Shown here in pieces: positions 1 to 9,340 of a DNA stretch of 64,000 nucleotides. The position numbers and the translations under genes were made by a program. The notes below the pieces were generated by a model, which saw nothing but the letters and a program-made list of their open reading frames with translations, was not told where the DNA came from and searched no databases. Source of the DNA: Streptomyces cyaneochromogenes (GTDB taxonomy: Bacteria; Actinomycetota; Actinomycetes; Streptomycetales; Streptomycetaceae); NCBI RefSeq assembly GCF_003963535.1, contig NZ_CP034539.1:62001-126000 (forward strand), read 5' to 3'. Numbering within the stretch: position 1 is the stretch's first letter; the number at the start of each line of letters is the position of its first letter.

Positions 1-2
1 TC

Positions 3-1223
3 ACCGTGTTCGCTGGTGCGGCTCCCGCTGCCGCCATGATGGGAAGTCAGGACAGCAGCAATGAAGCTGCCGTTGTTTCGGAATTAACGCGCTTGACCCC
101 GGAAACCACACCGGGCTCCGACAAACCCACGAGCGAAACGGGTACAAGCCGGCTCTCTGACGTGGGGGCGAGTTGCACTGAGCCGGATGAGAACGGCCGG
201 GGCTCGTGTATCGAGTACAAAGCTCCCGACACCATACCGGCCCTGCCGAGCGGCGAATCCAACCCGCAACTGGCGGCAGTTGCACCGCCTCAGTGGTGCG
301 AGGACGCCCAGGGCGTGGTGTATGCCACGCGCACTCAGGCCTGCCGGATCGACTCGGTCTACTACGAGACGTATGTCGTGCGCAATGGCACAAGGACTAC
401 TACAGGTGAGGCCAATCTCCTCCTCATCAACTACAGCTACGGCAGCACCAGTGAATCCCGCATAGCCCATCAGCTCGACGTCACGGCCTTTAGTGGCTGG
501 GGCGACGCGCTCAAGGCCTCCTACAACGGCAATGCACGAGTCGGGTATGCCTGCACCAAGGAGAGCGGTTCGTTTTCCGCAAAGCCGATCCAACCGCTGA
601 ACCAGTGGCACACGGGCGAGGCGTTCTTCGACTCGACAGCGACTGCTACTGGCGCCGTCGGGGAGTGCGGCACAGGGTGGAACCTGACCTTCACGAACCC
701 GGGCTACACCTCGACGACGTATGTGGTCCCTGTGTTCCGCCAGTTCCGGTGTGACAACAACACCGCCGGCCGTCCGGTCCCCGGCTGCGTCGTGCCGTGG
801 TACGCCTCGGCCGTCTACTACAGCCGGGCCGCCTACCCTGACCTGGCCTCCCATGTCTCACGCGCCCAAGCCTCGGGACTGCCGGGAGCCACCTTCGAGG
901 CTCCACTGACGCGCACGACGGATCCGGCGGTCAACGGGGACAACCGCGAGAAGGCGTGTGGCGATGCGCCCAGCGTGTCCGGCAAATCATGCGACGAATA
1001 CCCCGTCGCCAGCTCCTATCAAGGCCTCTCAGCCGGCGGCACCCGCCGCACCTTCGACGGATGCCAGTTCCCCGGCATCCCTGCCGGGCAAGGCCCCACA
1101 GGCGTCAGCGTCTGCATGATCACCGCTACAGAGAACAGCTCCCAGGGCGGACTGCACACCGGGTTGTATCGGTCTGAACGCGTCCTCGACAAAGACCCGT
1201 TCCGTGTAGTGGTGACCCCCTAG
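3..1223 (+). CDS. Secreted NucA/NucB-type deoxyribonuclease-like protein, 5' end outside the window
   Basis: The reading frame is open to the window edge and its first residues (FAGAAPAAA) look like the end of a signal peptide, so the true start is probably upstream; a GTG at 6 is the first in-window alternative. The C-terminal ~110 residues carry KACGDAPSVSGKSCDEYP followed by VASSYQG and end in YRSERVLDKDPF. This is the pattern I associate with the NucA/NucB nuclease domain (CDEYPFAS-type motif, acidic catalytic core) found at the end of secreted actinomycete proteins. The preceding ~290 residues are a cysteine-containing extracellular region that I do not recognise. Likely role: extracellular DNA degradation or a secreted effector. 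A perfect hairpin follows the stop, so this is probably the last gene of its transcript. Confidence 0.6.
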   Translation, partial: TVFAGAAPAAAMMGSQDSSNEAAVVSELTRLTPETTPGSDKPTSETGTSRLSDVGASCTEPDENGRGSCIEYKAPDTIPALPSGESNPQLAAVAPPQWCEDAQGVVYATRTQACRIDSVYYETYVVRNGTRTTTGEANLLLINYSYGSTSESRIAHQLDVTAFSGWGDALKASYNGNARVGYACTKESGSFSAKPIQPLNQWHTGEAFFDSTATATGAVGECGTGWNLTFTNPGYTSTTYVVPVFRQFRCDNNTAGRPVPGCVVPWYASAVYYSRAAYPDLASHVSRAQASGLPGATFEAPLTRTTDPAVNGDNREKACGDAPSVSGKSCDEYPVASSYQGLSAGGTRRTFDGCQFPGIPAGQGPTGVSVCMITATENSSQGGLHTGLYRSERVLDKDPFRVVVTP

Positions 1224-1258
1224 CTCCACTGAGAGTGCGTCACTTCACGCAGCCCGCG

Positions 1259-1296
1259 CGCCGGGGAGCAGCGCCGGTCCCGGCCGCTCCCCGGCG
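1259..1296 (+). terminator. Strong GC hairpin after the nuclease-like gene
   Basis: An 11-bp perfect inverted repeat (CGCCGGGGAGC / GCTCCCCGGCG) lies 36 bp after the stop codon. There is no T-tract, as is common for Streptomyces terminators. Confidence 0.6.
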
Positions 1297-1354
1297 TCGC
1301 ATGCGGGCGGGCAGCAGGCGCCGACGAAGCTAGCCTGAAGCGGGAGGAGGATAC

Positions 1355-1966
1355 ATGGACGCCTCATGGCACGACGTCTTCGTCACGGAAGGCACCTTCG
1401 GTCTGTTGGATGACGGGGAGATCCCGGTGCATTCGGCTGACTGGTCCAACGGGCTGATCGCGCCGATGCTCCAAGGAGGGGCTCTTGTCCGCACAGGCAT
1501 CCAATCGGGATACGTCCGGGTCAGCATCCGCGCCTTGAGGGAACCGGCTGAAGAAATCGACGAGTCACGGCCCTGGGAAGAGATCGTGGAAGCGGCCGTC
1601 ACCGCCCCCCGCAATCGTCTCCGGCTCGAATCGCTCGACTACGGTCCCCCTGCCCCGGACATGCCCCTGACGACCGCGGACACTACCCAGTACCGCCTCC
1701 GAGTCCACGCCCGCGGCAGGGATGCCGCTCGCAGCCAGAGCGCTCAGGTACCCCGGGAGGAGTACCTGCTGTTGGTGTGGCCCGCCGAACCAGCTCCCAC
1801 GCGCACACTGCGGGGCAGTAATCGGCTCGAAGAAGAAGAACAGGCAGAAGCTGCCAATCCGCATCCTCCGCGCATGCACCCGGCTGAACCCCCCGAGGCG
1901 ACAGCAGAGCGGGAGATCCGCGCCCGACTCGACGAGGCACTGCGAAGGAGCCGGAAGGATCAGTAG
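1355..1966 (+). CDS. Hypothetical protein, 203 aa
   Basis: The start is supported by GGAGGA about 6 bases upstream of the ATG. Residues 1-150 look like a compact alpha/beta domain (DVFVTEGTFGLLDDG, WSNGLIAPM, EYLLLVWPA). The last 50 residues are charged and low complexity, with an EEEEQAEAA run and a basic end. No transmembrane segment or signal peptide is visible. I recall similar short proteins of unknown function in Streptomyces but can name no family. It stands alone: the upstream terminator separates it from the nuclease-like gene, and the next convincing gene is on the opposite strand. Confidence 0.55.
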   Translation: MDASWHDVFVTEGTFGLLDDGEIPVHSADWSNGLIAPMLQGGALVRTGIQSGYVRVSIRALREPAEEIDESRPWEEIVEAAVTAPRNRLRLESLDYGPPAPDMPLTTADTTQYRLRVHARGRDAARSQSAQVPREEYLLLVWPAEPAPTRTLRGSNRLEEEEQAEAANPHPPRMHPAEPPEATAEREIRARLDEALRRSRKDQ

Positions 1967-2435
1967 CCGGAATCCGAAGCGGCCTCGCCCGCCGCTGGCG
2001 TGGTCCCGTGGATGTGTGGCAACACAGTCCAACGGTTGTCAGCGCACGCGTGCTGGCGCACAGTGCTCAACACTCCGATGCCACGCTGGCGCTTGGCATG
2101 CTGCTCCTGGCCTTGGCGTTCGACCCGCACTACCGGATCGCAGCCGCAGCATCCGCCGCCCTCGCTCGGTCTTTGGCCTGGTCATCCGGCCCGTCCTGCC
2201 GCACAGCCGTCCTGAGCGCAGCAAGCGGCCCAGGCTGCCGCACTCCCTGCGTGATCGCCGAAGCGCTGCCCGAAGTATGCGCCGACTCCTGCGTGCGCCA
2301 GCAACTGGTGTTCAACCGGCTTCAGCGCCCTTCCGCCCTGGTCCGCACCACCATCAGTACCGAACTCTCTACGGCTTGCCCGCCAGCCCCGGTGCCGGCG
2401 GCCGCAGGATGCCTTGAGCACGGCGAGCTCGTTCT
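1967..2435. other. Stretch without a convincing gene
   Basis: A plus-strand frame at 2008-2478 is open (156 codons) and has an alanine-rich, membrane-like middle. It lacks a ribosome binding site, contains many cysteines and prolines, and runs into the end of the convergent membrane-protein gene. It may be a degraded gene or chance. No repeat or RNA gene was seen. Confidence 0.3.
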
Positions 2436-3473
2436 TCACGTCGTGTCGTCACTGGTGCGGGCGGGTGGGCGGCGGTAGTGGTCCAGGGCCGCGGCATGCT
2501 CGTGGTAGGGGATGCGTGGGAGACGGGAAACCAGGGACCACATCGTGCGCTCCGCGGCAAGTTCCTTGGGGATGTCCAGACCGAGCGATGCGGCGAGAGG
2601 GTGCCGGCCGACGTTGACCAGAGCCCGTACAGCGGCCGCCCATTCATCGGTGGCGCTGACGGCACAGCGGTACCACACAGGAATGAGGACGCAGAGGACG
2701 ACTGCCGCAGCAGCCACGGCCGCAGTGCCGGCGGCGGAGGTGAGGGTTGCTGCCGCGGCGAGCAGCAGCGCTATGTGACCGTAGAGCAGGCAGATAAAGA
2801 AGTCGACGCTGGTGCGCGCGGTATCGACCTGCCTGCGCGCCTGTTCGGGTGCGGTTGCGGTCAGTTCGTTCCACAGCAGTTGCGAATCCAGCTGGTAGCG
2901 GTCGTAGGCGTAGACCTCGAAGCGGCGAATCGCGTTTCCGAGCCGGGTCGGAGCGAGGTGGCCGTCCCCGACGGGGTAGCGGGCGAGGCGCTCTTGCAGG
3001 AGGGCCCGGCGGGTGACAGTGCTGCGCCGGTCCAGGCGCCGGTGGCGGGCCAGGTGGGGACTGTGGAGCAAAAGGGTGAGGTCGGCCCTGTGGATCGGGG
3101 ACAGGCTGGAGTCGGCCGCGCGGCGTTCGAGGCGCATGAGCAGGAGGCGGTCGGTCAGGCGGCGCCTGAGGGCCTGGTGGCGGCGGCAGCCGTGTTCGTA
3201 CGCGAAGGAGGGCCACAGTAGGTAGCCCTCCAGGATTCGGTAGAGCGGGTTCTGCAGAGCGTTGAGCACGAGGCCCACCATCAGCGATGCGGTGAGGAAG
3301 GCCAGCGCGCCTCGTCCTGCGACCAGGTCTGCAGCATGCCCGAGCGCCGGGACACGGCGAAGGCTGGGCAGCAGGACCGTAGTGAGAACGGCGAGGTTGA
3401 TCGCGGTGGGCAGCACCCAGCCGACAAGCAGGCTCCAGGCGCCTGTGAGTGCGCCTTTGGCGATGTCCCCCAT
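2436..3473 (-). CDS. Integral membrane protein, unknown function, coupled to the GlxA-like regulator
   Basis: 345 residues with two N-terminal membrane segments (about 8-38 and 55-75, including LLVGWVLPTAINLAVL and FLTASLMVGLVLNAL). A basic, arginine-rich cytoplasmic loop follows, with LRRRLTDRLLLMRLERR, then a second membrane hairpin near 225-275 (FFICLLYGHIALLLAA, VVLCVLIPVWY). The ATG overlaps the stop of the upstream regulator gene (TGATG), so the two are translationally coupled. Residues 1-90 are clearly paralogous to a truncated copy at 56,613-56,890. That copy also follows an effector-associated-type gene, which suggests this membrane protein is a regular partner of such regulators. 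Function is unknown; a membrane effector or signal-relay role is inference only. Confidence 0.75.
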   Translation of the reverse strand: MGDIAKGALTGAWSLLVGWVLPTAINLAVLTTVLLPSLRRVPALGHAADLVAGRGALAFLTASLMVGLVLNALQNPLYRILEGYLLWPSFAYEHGCRRHQALRRRLTDRLLLMRLERRAADSSLSPIHRADLTLLLHSPHLARHRRLDRRSTVTRRALLQERLARYPVGDGHLAPTRLGNAIRRFEVYAYDRYQLDSQLLWNELTATAPEQARRQVDTARTSVDFFICLLYGHIALLLAAAATLTSAAGTAAVAAAAVVLCVLIPVWYRCAVSATDEWAAAVRALVNVGRHPLAASLGLDIPKELAAERTMWSLVSRLPRIPYHEHAAALDHYRRPPARTSDDTT

Positions 3474-5143
3474 CAGGCGCCGGCACCCTGGTCAACAGAA
3501 GTGGAAGCCGGATCCCGGTTGGAGGGAAGAAGAGGCGCACTTGGCCTGCTGGGCGGTGCGGGCCATTCGTCATCGTCTGGAGCGGGCGAAGGTCCGGGTG
3601 AGGTGTGCAGGGTCCCGCCGTCTGAGGGGCGGCGCGCGCGGTAGGCCGCCCGGTACGCGGCCGGCGACGAGCCGAGCTGGCGGCGGAAGTGCCCGCGCAG
3701 CGCCACCGGCGAGCGGAAGCCGCAGCGGCTGGCGATCTCGTCCACCGAGTAGTCCGACGTCTCCAGCAGGCGCTGCGCCTGCAGGACGCGTTGAGTGACC
3801 AGCCACTGCACGGGAGCGGTGCCAGTGAGCTCCCGAAAACGCCGGTTGAAGGTGCGGCGGCTCATGTGTGCGCGTGCCGCCATTGTTTCGATGTCGAACT
3901 GCTCGTGGAGGTGCTCCAGCGCCCAGGCGACGACCTCGGCCAGCGGGTCGGCGCCGATCTCCTCCGGTAAAGATCGATCGAGGTAGCGCTCCTGACCGCC
4001 GGACCGGCGCGGCGGCACCACCAGACGGCGGGCCAGGGCCCCGGCCGCCTCGTTGCCGTGGTCCGTCCGCACGATGTGCAGACACAGGTCAATTCCGGCC
4101 GCCGTACCCGCGGACGTCAGGACGTCTCCGTCGTCCACGAAGAGTTCTCGTGGATCCACGTGCACCGACGGGTAGCGCTTGGCCAGCGTCGGTGCGTACA
4201 TCCAGTGCGTCGTCGCGGGACGGCCGTCCAGCAGGCCCGCCGCGGCGAGGACGAAGGCACCGGTATTCAGCCCGACTATGCGGGCACCTTCCTCATGCGC
4301 CCGGCGCAGTGTGTCGAGCGCGTCCTCGGGTGGCGGCGAGGTGATCGAACGCCAGGCCGGCACGACGACCGTGCCCGCCCGTGAGATCGCCTCCAGGCCG
4401 TGTGGTGCGGAGAGTTCCAGTCCCCCTGTGGTCCGCAGTGGGCCTTCCTCGCCGCCGCACGCCAGCAGTCGGTAGCGCGGCACGCCGGCGTCCTGGCGGT
4501 CGATCCCGAACACCGACAGCGGTATGGAACTCTCGAAGATGGGGCCGCCGCTGAACAGCAGCACCGCGACGATCTCCTTGCGGCGTCGCCCGGAAAGCCT
4601 CGCAGCCGTGGGACGCGGGGGGCCGTCCGTCTTCGTACGGGTGCCCGCCAGCCGGGGCTCCGTGGTGGCCTTTGCGACCGGAAGGCTCGGCCCCTCACGT
4701 GTTCCGTCTTCCGGCTCGCCGTGCGGGAACTGGTTCACCAGAACGCGGAGTGGGGTGCTAGCACTGGGCCTGCCACGAAGGACACGTCGCAGGCGCAGGC
4801 GCAATTCGGCTTCCACATCCGCAGCCGTGCCCTCTTCTTCGCGTGCGCGGGCGTTGATGAGGTCGTCCCGGGTCCGGTCCAACTGGCGCTCGACGTCCAC
4901 TCGAGCCTGATCGCCGGACTCGTTGTCGATGAGGAACGCGACAAGGCCATCGCGGACAAGCGGCCAAGAGTCCCCATGCATGTGCTGCACCAGCACCGCC
5001 GTACACGCCGCGACGAAGTCCTTCAACGCGGCCACCCCCGTTTCCCCAGCAGCTTCGGCAGCCTTCACCGCTGCCGGAAATACCGTAGGAGGTGGCGGCC
5101 AACTCTGCATGTACAAGCTGGACTTGAGATGCTTGCGCACCAA
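3473..5143 (-). CDS. GlxA-family AraC regulator (DJ-1/PfpI sensor + HTH) with an unusual N-terminal domain
   Basis: Residues ~195-375 form a DJ-1/PfpI-type domain (VAVLLFSGGPIFESSIPLSV, GLNTGAFVLAAAGLLDGR, TSAGTAAGIDLCLHIV). Residues ~415-510 form an AraC DNA-binding domain (MAARAHMSRRTFNRRFRELT, VDEIASRCGFRSPVALRGHF). GlxA-type regulators normally have only these ~320 residues. Here ~185 residues precede them, containing FVAACTAVLVQHMHGDSW and DVERQLDRTRDDLINARARE. That stretch resembles the N-terminal, helical 'rotein-partner' segments found in many actinomycete hypothetical proteins rather than a known ligand domain. The C-terminal tail is proline rich (PAPDDDEWPAPP). The start is uncertain: TTG at 5143, GTG at 5140 or ATG at 5110. 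It overlaps the downstream membrane-protein gene. Confidence 0.75.
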   Translation of the reverse strand: MVRKHLKSSLYMQSWPPPPTVFPAAVKAAEAAGETGVAALKDFVAACTAVLVQHMHGDSWPLVRDGLVAFLIDNESGDQARVDVERQLDRTRDDLINARAREEEGTAADVEAELRLRLRRVLRGRPSASTPLRVLVNQFPHGEPEDGTREGPSLPVAKATTEPRLAGTRTKTDGPPRPTAARLSGRRRKEIVAVLLFSGGPIFESSIPLSVFGIDRQDAGVPRYRLLACGGEEGPLRTTGGLELSAPHGLEAISRAGTVVVPAWRSITSPPPEDALDTLRRAHEEGARIVGLNTGAFVLAAAGLLDGRPATTHWMYAPTLAKRYPSVHVDPRELFVDDGDVLTSAGTAAGIDLCLHIVRTDHGNEAAGALARRLVVPPRRSGGQERYLDRSLPEEIGADPLAEVVAWALEHLHEQFDIETMAARAHMSRRTFNRRFRELTGTAPVQWLVTQRVLQAQRLLETSDYSVDEIASRCGFRSPVALRGHFRRQLGSSPAAYRAAYRARRPSDGGTLHTSPGPSPAPDDDEWPAPPSRPSAPLLPSNRDPASTSVDQGAGA

Positions 5144-5414
5144 ACTCGGCCACGCACACGAGGTACCTCAGTGTGTATGGCGGTTAGCCGTTGCTCGGCA
5201 GTCGCCCCCCACACGACCCGAGGCTGTGCTGGGAGGCGCCCTCCATCTGCCAGACAACGGAGCAGTGCTCAGCAGCCCCGGATCCAAGGAATGCGGTTGT
5301 GACCGGCGAAGGGCTCTGCATAGCTACGGCCGAACGATCGCACGCGGGTTGCAGGGCGGGCAGCAGCGGCTCGAGATATGTCCTCCGGATTCCCGAACAC
5401 GCAGGCAGGGTTGC

Positions 5415-6734
5415 TCATCGCCGGCCGAGGGCGAGGACGGTCCATCCGGCCTCGCGCCAGGTGTCGGCGTTGAGGGTGCCGCGGCCGTCGATGACCTTCG
5501 GGGTGGTGACGCGAGCGGCGAGGCGGTGGGGGTCGATGTGGGTGAACTGCGGCCATTCGGTCAGGTGCAGGAGCAGGTCCGTGTCCTGGACGGCTGCGAC
5601 CGGGTCCTCGATGTAGTCGAGTTCGGGGTGCATCTTGCGGGCGTTGTCGAGGGCTTGAGGGTCGGTGACGGTGACGGCCGCGCCGAGCTCGTAGAGTTGG
5701 TGCGCGACGGCGAGGGCGGGCGAGTCGCGGATGTCGTCGGTGTTGGGCTTGAAGGCTGCGCCTCACACAGTGATCCGCTTGCCGCCGAGGTTGCCGCCCG
5801 TCTGTTCGCGGGCGAGGTCGACCATGCGCGCGCGGCGCCGCTGGTTGATGGCGTCGACTTCGCGGAGGATCGTCAGCGCCTGGTCGAGGCCGAGTTCGTC
5901 GGCGCGGGCCATGAAGCCGCGGATGTCCTTGGGCAGGCAGCCGCCTCCGAAGCCGAGACCCGGGCGCATGCCGCGGGGTCCGATGCGGATGTCGTGGCCG
6001 AGGATGCTGGCGAGTTGAGCGACGTCCGCCCCTGAGGCTTCGCAGACCTCGGCGATCGCGTTGATGAAGGAGATCTTTGTGGCGAGGAAGGCGTTCGCGG
6101 CCGACTTGGCGAGTTCGGCGGTGGCCCAGCCGGTGACGATCGTCGGCGTTCCGGCGTCGATGATCTGGCTGTAGCACTGCCGCAAGATCGCTTCGGCCCG
6201 GGAGTGCTCGGTGTCGAATCCGAGGACGAGCCGGTCGGGGCGCAGCGTGTCGTCGATGGCGAATGATTCGCGGAGGAACTCCGGGTTCCATGCGACCTCG
6301 ATGGCGTCGCCGACGGGGGCGTGTTCGTGCAGGAGGTCACGGACGCGGGGTGCGGTGCCGACGGGGACGGTGGACTTGACGGCGATCACGGCCGGATGGT
6401 GCAGGCGGGGTGCGAGCTGTCGGACGGCGGTGAAGAGGTGGGTGAGATCGTAGGCGTCGCTGCTGGGCTGCTGCGGGGTGCCGACGGCGATGAAGTGCAG
6501 GTCGGCGAAGGCGGCGGCCTGCGCGTAGGAGGCGGTGAAGGTGAGGCGTCCGCTGGCGGTGTGCTTGGCGAGGAGGTCGTCGAGGCCGCGTTCGTGGAAG
6601 GGGGCCTTGCCTGAGTTGAGCATGTGGACCTTGTCGATGTCGCAGTCCATGCCGAGGACCTCGTGGCCGAGTTCGGCCATGCAGGCGGCGTGCGTGGCAC
6701 CGAGGTAGCCGCAGCCGATCACGGTGAGTTTCAT
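5415..6734 (-). pseudogene. UDP-glucose 6-dehydrogenase (UDP-glucose/GDP-mannose dehydrogenase family), interrupted by an in-frame TGA
   Basis: The start ATG at 6734 (MKLTVIGCGYLGATHAA) has AAAGGA upstream and opens with the Rossmann dinucleotide motif GxGxxG. The central domain has the family's catalytic region, GFGGGCLPKDI, with the active-site cysteine and the lysine AELAKSAANAFLATK. After KRITV the frame meets TGA at 5763-5765. It then continues perfectly through GAAFKPNTDDIRDSPALAVA, the conserved UDP-binding domain, to a natural stop at 5415. The stop sits where relatives usually have Trp (VWGAAFKP), so one G-to-A change (TGG to TGA) explains it. The product would be 323 residues without its C-terminal domain and probably inactive; a sequencing error is the alternative. 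It is last in the asnB-like/NUDIX operon. Confidence 0.85.
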
Positions 6735-6807
6735 GAACGGGGTTCCTTTGCGAGGTGGGTCCGCCCGCAGGCGGCCCACCTCTTCCCGTCCGTGAGGGCG
6801 AGGTGGT

Positions 6808-7242
6808 TCAGGCGGGCCGGGCGGCCAGATGGCGGTTGATCCCGTCCCGGATGAACGGCGGGATCGTGAGAATGTCGAGGTGTTCGGGGGCGAAGAATTG
6901 GAGCTTGACGCCCTCCGCGAGGGGCAGCCGGCTCTCATCGCTGTCCCAGGAGGCGGCGAAGAACGTGATCAGCTGGCCAGAGCCGTGTTGGTCGCGGATT
7001 TCGAAGAGCTCGATGAGGCCGGTGACGGTCAAGCCAGCTTCCTCGTCGAGCTCACGGACGATCGCCTCGCGGGGCTCCTCGTCAGGATCGCAGCCGCCTC
7101 CCAGCACGCTCCAGTGGTTCGGCCAGGCGATGCCGGGCAGGTCATCGCGCAGGTGGAGGAGGAGTTCGCCGCGGCGGTTGGTGATGATCGCGACCGCTCC
7201 GCGGGCGGTGGCCGGGCTGTCGGCGGTGGTGTCCTGGTGCAT
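6808..7242 (-). CDS. NUDIX hydrolase
   Basis: 144 residues with a complete Nudix box, GCDPDEEPREAIVRELDEEAG (residues ~50-71), matching G-x5-E-x7-REUxEExGU, so metal binding and hydrolysis of a nucleoside diphosphate-linked substrate are expected. The N-terminal strand ARGAVAIITNRRGELLLHLR and the downstream WSVLGGG are typical of the fold. The substrate cannot be read from sequence. It lies 28 bp after the asparagine-synthase-like gene and 73 bp before the dehydrogenase on the same strand, so it is probably part of one operon. An activated-sugar or nucleotide metabolite is a reasonable but unproven substrate. Confidence 0.85.
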   Translation of the reverse strand: MHQDTTADSPATARGAVAIITNRRGELLLHLRDDLPGIAWPNHWSVLGGGCDPDEEPREAIVRELDEEAGLTVTGLIELFEIRDQHGSGQLITFFAASWDSDESRLPLAEGVKLQFFAPEHLDILTIPPFIRDGINRHLAARPA

Positions 7243-7270
7243 CCGGACACCGTAGTAAGGGAGTTCAGGA

Positions 7271-9040
7271 TCACGCGGCAGCCCTCACCGTCTGGCCGTG
7301 AAACCAGGCGGCGGCCATGAGGGCCTGCATCCGGGTGCGGTCGAACCGCCCGCCCGGCTTCGTGAGTCCGCCCTCCAGCAGCGGACGCAGCGAGGCCGGA
7401 GCCTCGGCGAGTGCGGTGTGGATCTGCGCGCTGGCCCAGGTGGCGAGCTGACTGTTCAGCCAGGACGGGACCGGGGAGGCGAAGCCGAGCTTGTCACGGC
7501 TGGCCCAGACCTCCCTCGGCAGACCGAGAGCCTTCGCGGCGTCCCGCAGGATCCGCTTGCCCTCGGCAGGGTGGGCGATCTTGTGCTCGGCAGGCAGCCG
7601 GTAGGAGAGCTCGACCAACTCCCGTGCCAGATAGGGCGACCGGCGCTCCAGCGCAAAGGCGGAGGCGAGCTTGTCGCTCGTCATCACCAGCGGCCGCCAG
7701 GCCGTGGCCAGGTCGGCAAGGGTGAGTGCACAGGCCAGGTCCCCGCCCGCCTTCCCCATCGCGGCGGCAATGAGGTCACGGATCCGCCCCTCTGGGTCGG
7801 GGCCGCGCAGGACGAGCCGGGTGACGGCGTCGGCGGGGTCGAGGTCCTCGCCGGCGGTGTGCATGAGCTTCGCGGCCAGCGGCCGGTAGGCGTCCATCCC
7901 CGCAGCCAGGACCGCGTCGGCGCCGAAGAGGACGAGGGAGTGGCGGACGTAGCCCATGAGGAACTCGTCCGGGCCGAGCCCGCCGACCACGACCCGTACA
8001 CCGAGGGCGGCGATCCTCCGGTAGGCCATGTACTCGGAGAACGTGGACGCGTTGCCCATCGGATAGTCCAGCGCGGACATCATGTGCCCCAGGACCTTGG
8101 GGAAGTCGAAGGGCTCCGGCTCGACGACCACCAGCTCGGCACCGATGTCAGCCGCAATCCTCGTGGCGATCTTCGATTCGTCGAGCCGGTCCTGGCCGGG
8201 GTAGCGGACGGTGACACAGACCGGCGGCCGCAGCAGGTAGGCGAGCACCGACGAGTCGAGGCCGCCGGACAGTAAGAGCGCGAAGTCGCAGGCCGGAGCC
8301 CGCAGCGGGACCTGCTCGGCCAGGACGACGGAGAACGCGGCGAGGGCCTCGCTGTAGGTGCCGGTGAAGGGCTGCCTGTTCTCCAAGCCCCAGTAGGTGT
8401 GCTGGGTCAGGGAGCCGGTGACGACGTCGAAGGACAGCAGGGTGGCCGGGGCCAGTAGCTGAATGCCTTGGAAGGGGGTATCGACGCCGGTGGGTGTCTC
8501 GATCGCCAGCATCTCCGGACGCAGCACGAGCGGCGCCGGGCCGTAGCCGGTCAAGGTGGTGACCTCGGAGGCGAACGCGAGCCGGCCGCCGTCCAGACGC
8601 CAGTAGAGCGGCTTCTCACCGAGCCGGTCGCGGGCCAGGAACAGCTTCCCGACGCGCGGGTCATAGACGGCGATGGCGAACATACCGTCGAGCCCGTCCA
8701 GGCAGGACGGCCCGATCTTGGCCCAGGCCCGCAGAATGAGGTGGGCGTCGGTGTCCCGCTCGCCGAGCTCGATGCCCCAAGCGGCTGCCTGGGCCCGGTA
8801 GTTGTAGGTCTCACCGTTGAAGGCCAGCAGCACTCCGGACTCGCGGTCGAGGTAGGGGCCGGGCGTGGCCTTCGGGTCGACGATCAGTAGCGTGTTCATG
8901 GCCAGCACCGCCCGCCCGTCCATCGCGGCTGCGTGCTTGGTGCCGTCCGGGCCGCGGTGGGCCTGCGACGCGCCCATGGCGCCGACCGTGCTTTTGTGCC
9001 GGGCAGCGTCCGCTCCGGCTAATCCTGCGATTCCGCACAT
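7271..9040 (-). CDS. Asparagine synthase (glutamine-hydrolysing)-like amidotransferase
   Basis: 589 residues. It starts MCGIAGLAG, so Cys2 is the N-terminal glutaminase nucleophile after Met removal, and HRGPDG and FNGETYNY follow as in class II amidotransferases. The C-terminal synthetase domain has the pyrophosphate loop LLLSGGLDSSVLAYL and later GLGPDEFLMGY, EDLDPADAVTR and ERRSPYLARELVELSYRLP. Length fits AsnB (~590-640). It could make asparagine or, given the accessory setting next to NUDIX and sugar-nucleotide dehydrogenase genes, amidate another carboxylate; sequence alone does not separate these. It is first gene of the minus-strand operon, divergent from the TPR regulator. Confidence 0.85.
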   Translation of the reverse strand: MCGIAGLAGADAARHKSTVGAMGASQAHRGPDGTKHAAAMDGRAVLAMNTLLIVDPKATPGPYLDRESGVLLAFNGETYNYRAQAAAWGIELGERDTDAHLILRAWAKIGPSCLDGLDGMFAIAVYDPRVGKLFLARDRLGEKPLYWRLDGGRLAFASEVTTLTGYGPAPLVLRPEMLAIETPTGVDTPFQGIQLLAPATLLSFDVVTGSLTQHTYWGLENRQPFTGTYSEALAAFSVVLAEQVPLRAPACDFALLLSGGLDSSVLAYLLRPPVCVTVRYPGQDRLDESKIATRIAADIGAELVVVEPEPFDFPKVLGHMMSALDYPMGNASTFSEYMAYRRIAALGVRVVVGGLGPDEFLMGYVRHSLVLFGADAVLAAGMDAYRPLAAKLMHTAGEDLDPADAVTRLVLRGPDPEGRIRDLIAAAMGKAGGDLACALTLADLATAWRPLVMTSDKLASAFALERRSPYLARELVELSYRLPAEHKIAHPAEGKRILRDAAKALGLPREVWASRDKLGFASPVPSWLNSQLATWASAQIHTALAEAPASLRPLLEGGLTKPGGRFDRTRMQALMAAAWFHGQTVRAAA

Positions 9041-9340
9041 CTCTGGGCCGCCCCCGAGTCAGGTGAGGTGGTGCTTCGGCGGCGGCCGCCGGAGGGGATC
9101 CGTCCAGTTCTGGCGGCCGCCTGGGCTCTCATCACAGCCGCCCGGCCGGCGTGAGGGGAGGGCTCGCAGGGGGGCTCACAACTCGCAGACGCGGTTCGTC
9201 AGTCGTGCCGGGGCAATATCCTCGGTGACCCAACACGCGGAACGCGTACGACTCTTCGCCCCCAAGGCGAGGACTGAACTTATGCCCTCAACCGTCTGTT
9301 CGAGTCGGCCGCGGTCCCGGAGACCGGCAAGGGAGAGGTC
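9041..9340. promoter_or_regulatory. Divergent intergenic region between the asnB-like operon and the TPR regulator
   Basis: About 300 bp with no credible coding frame, separating two outward-facing transcripts. It must hold both promoters, but I could not place -10/-35 boxes with confidence. Confidence 0.4.
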
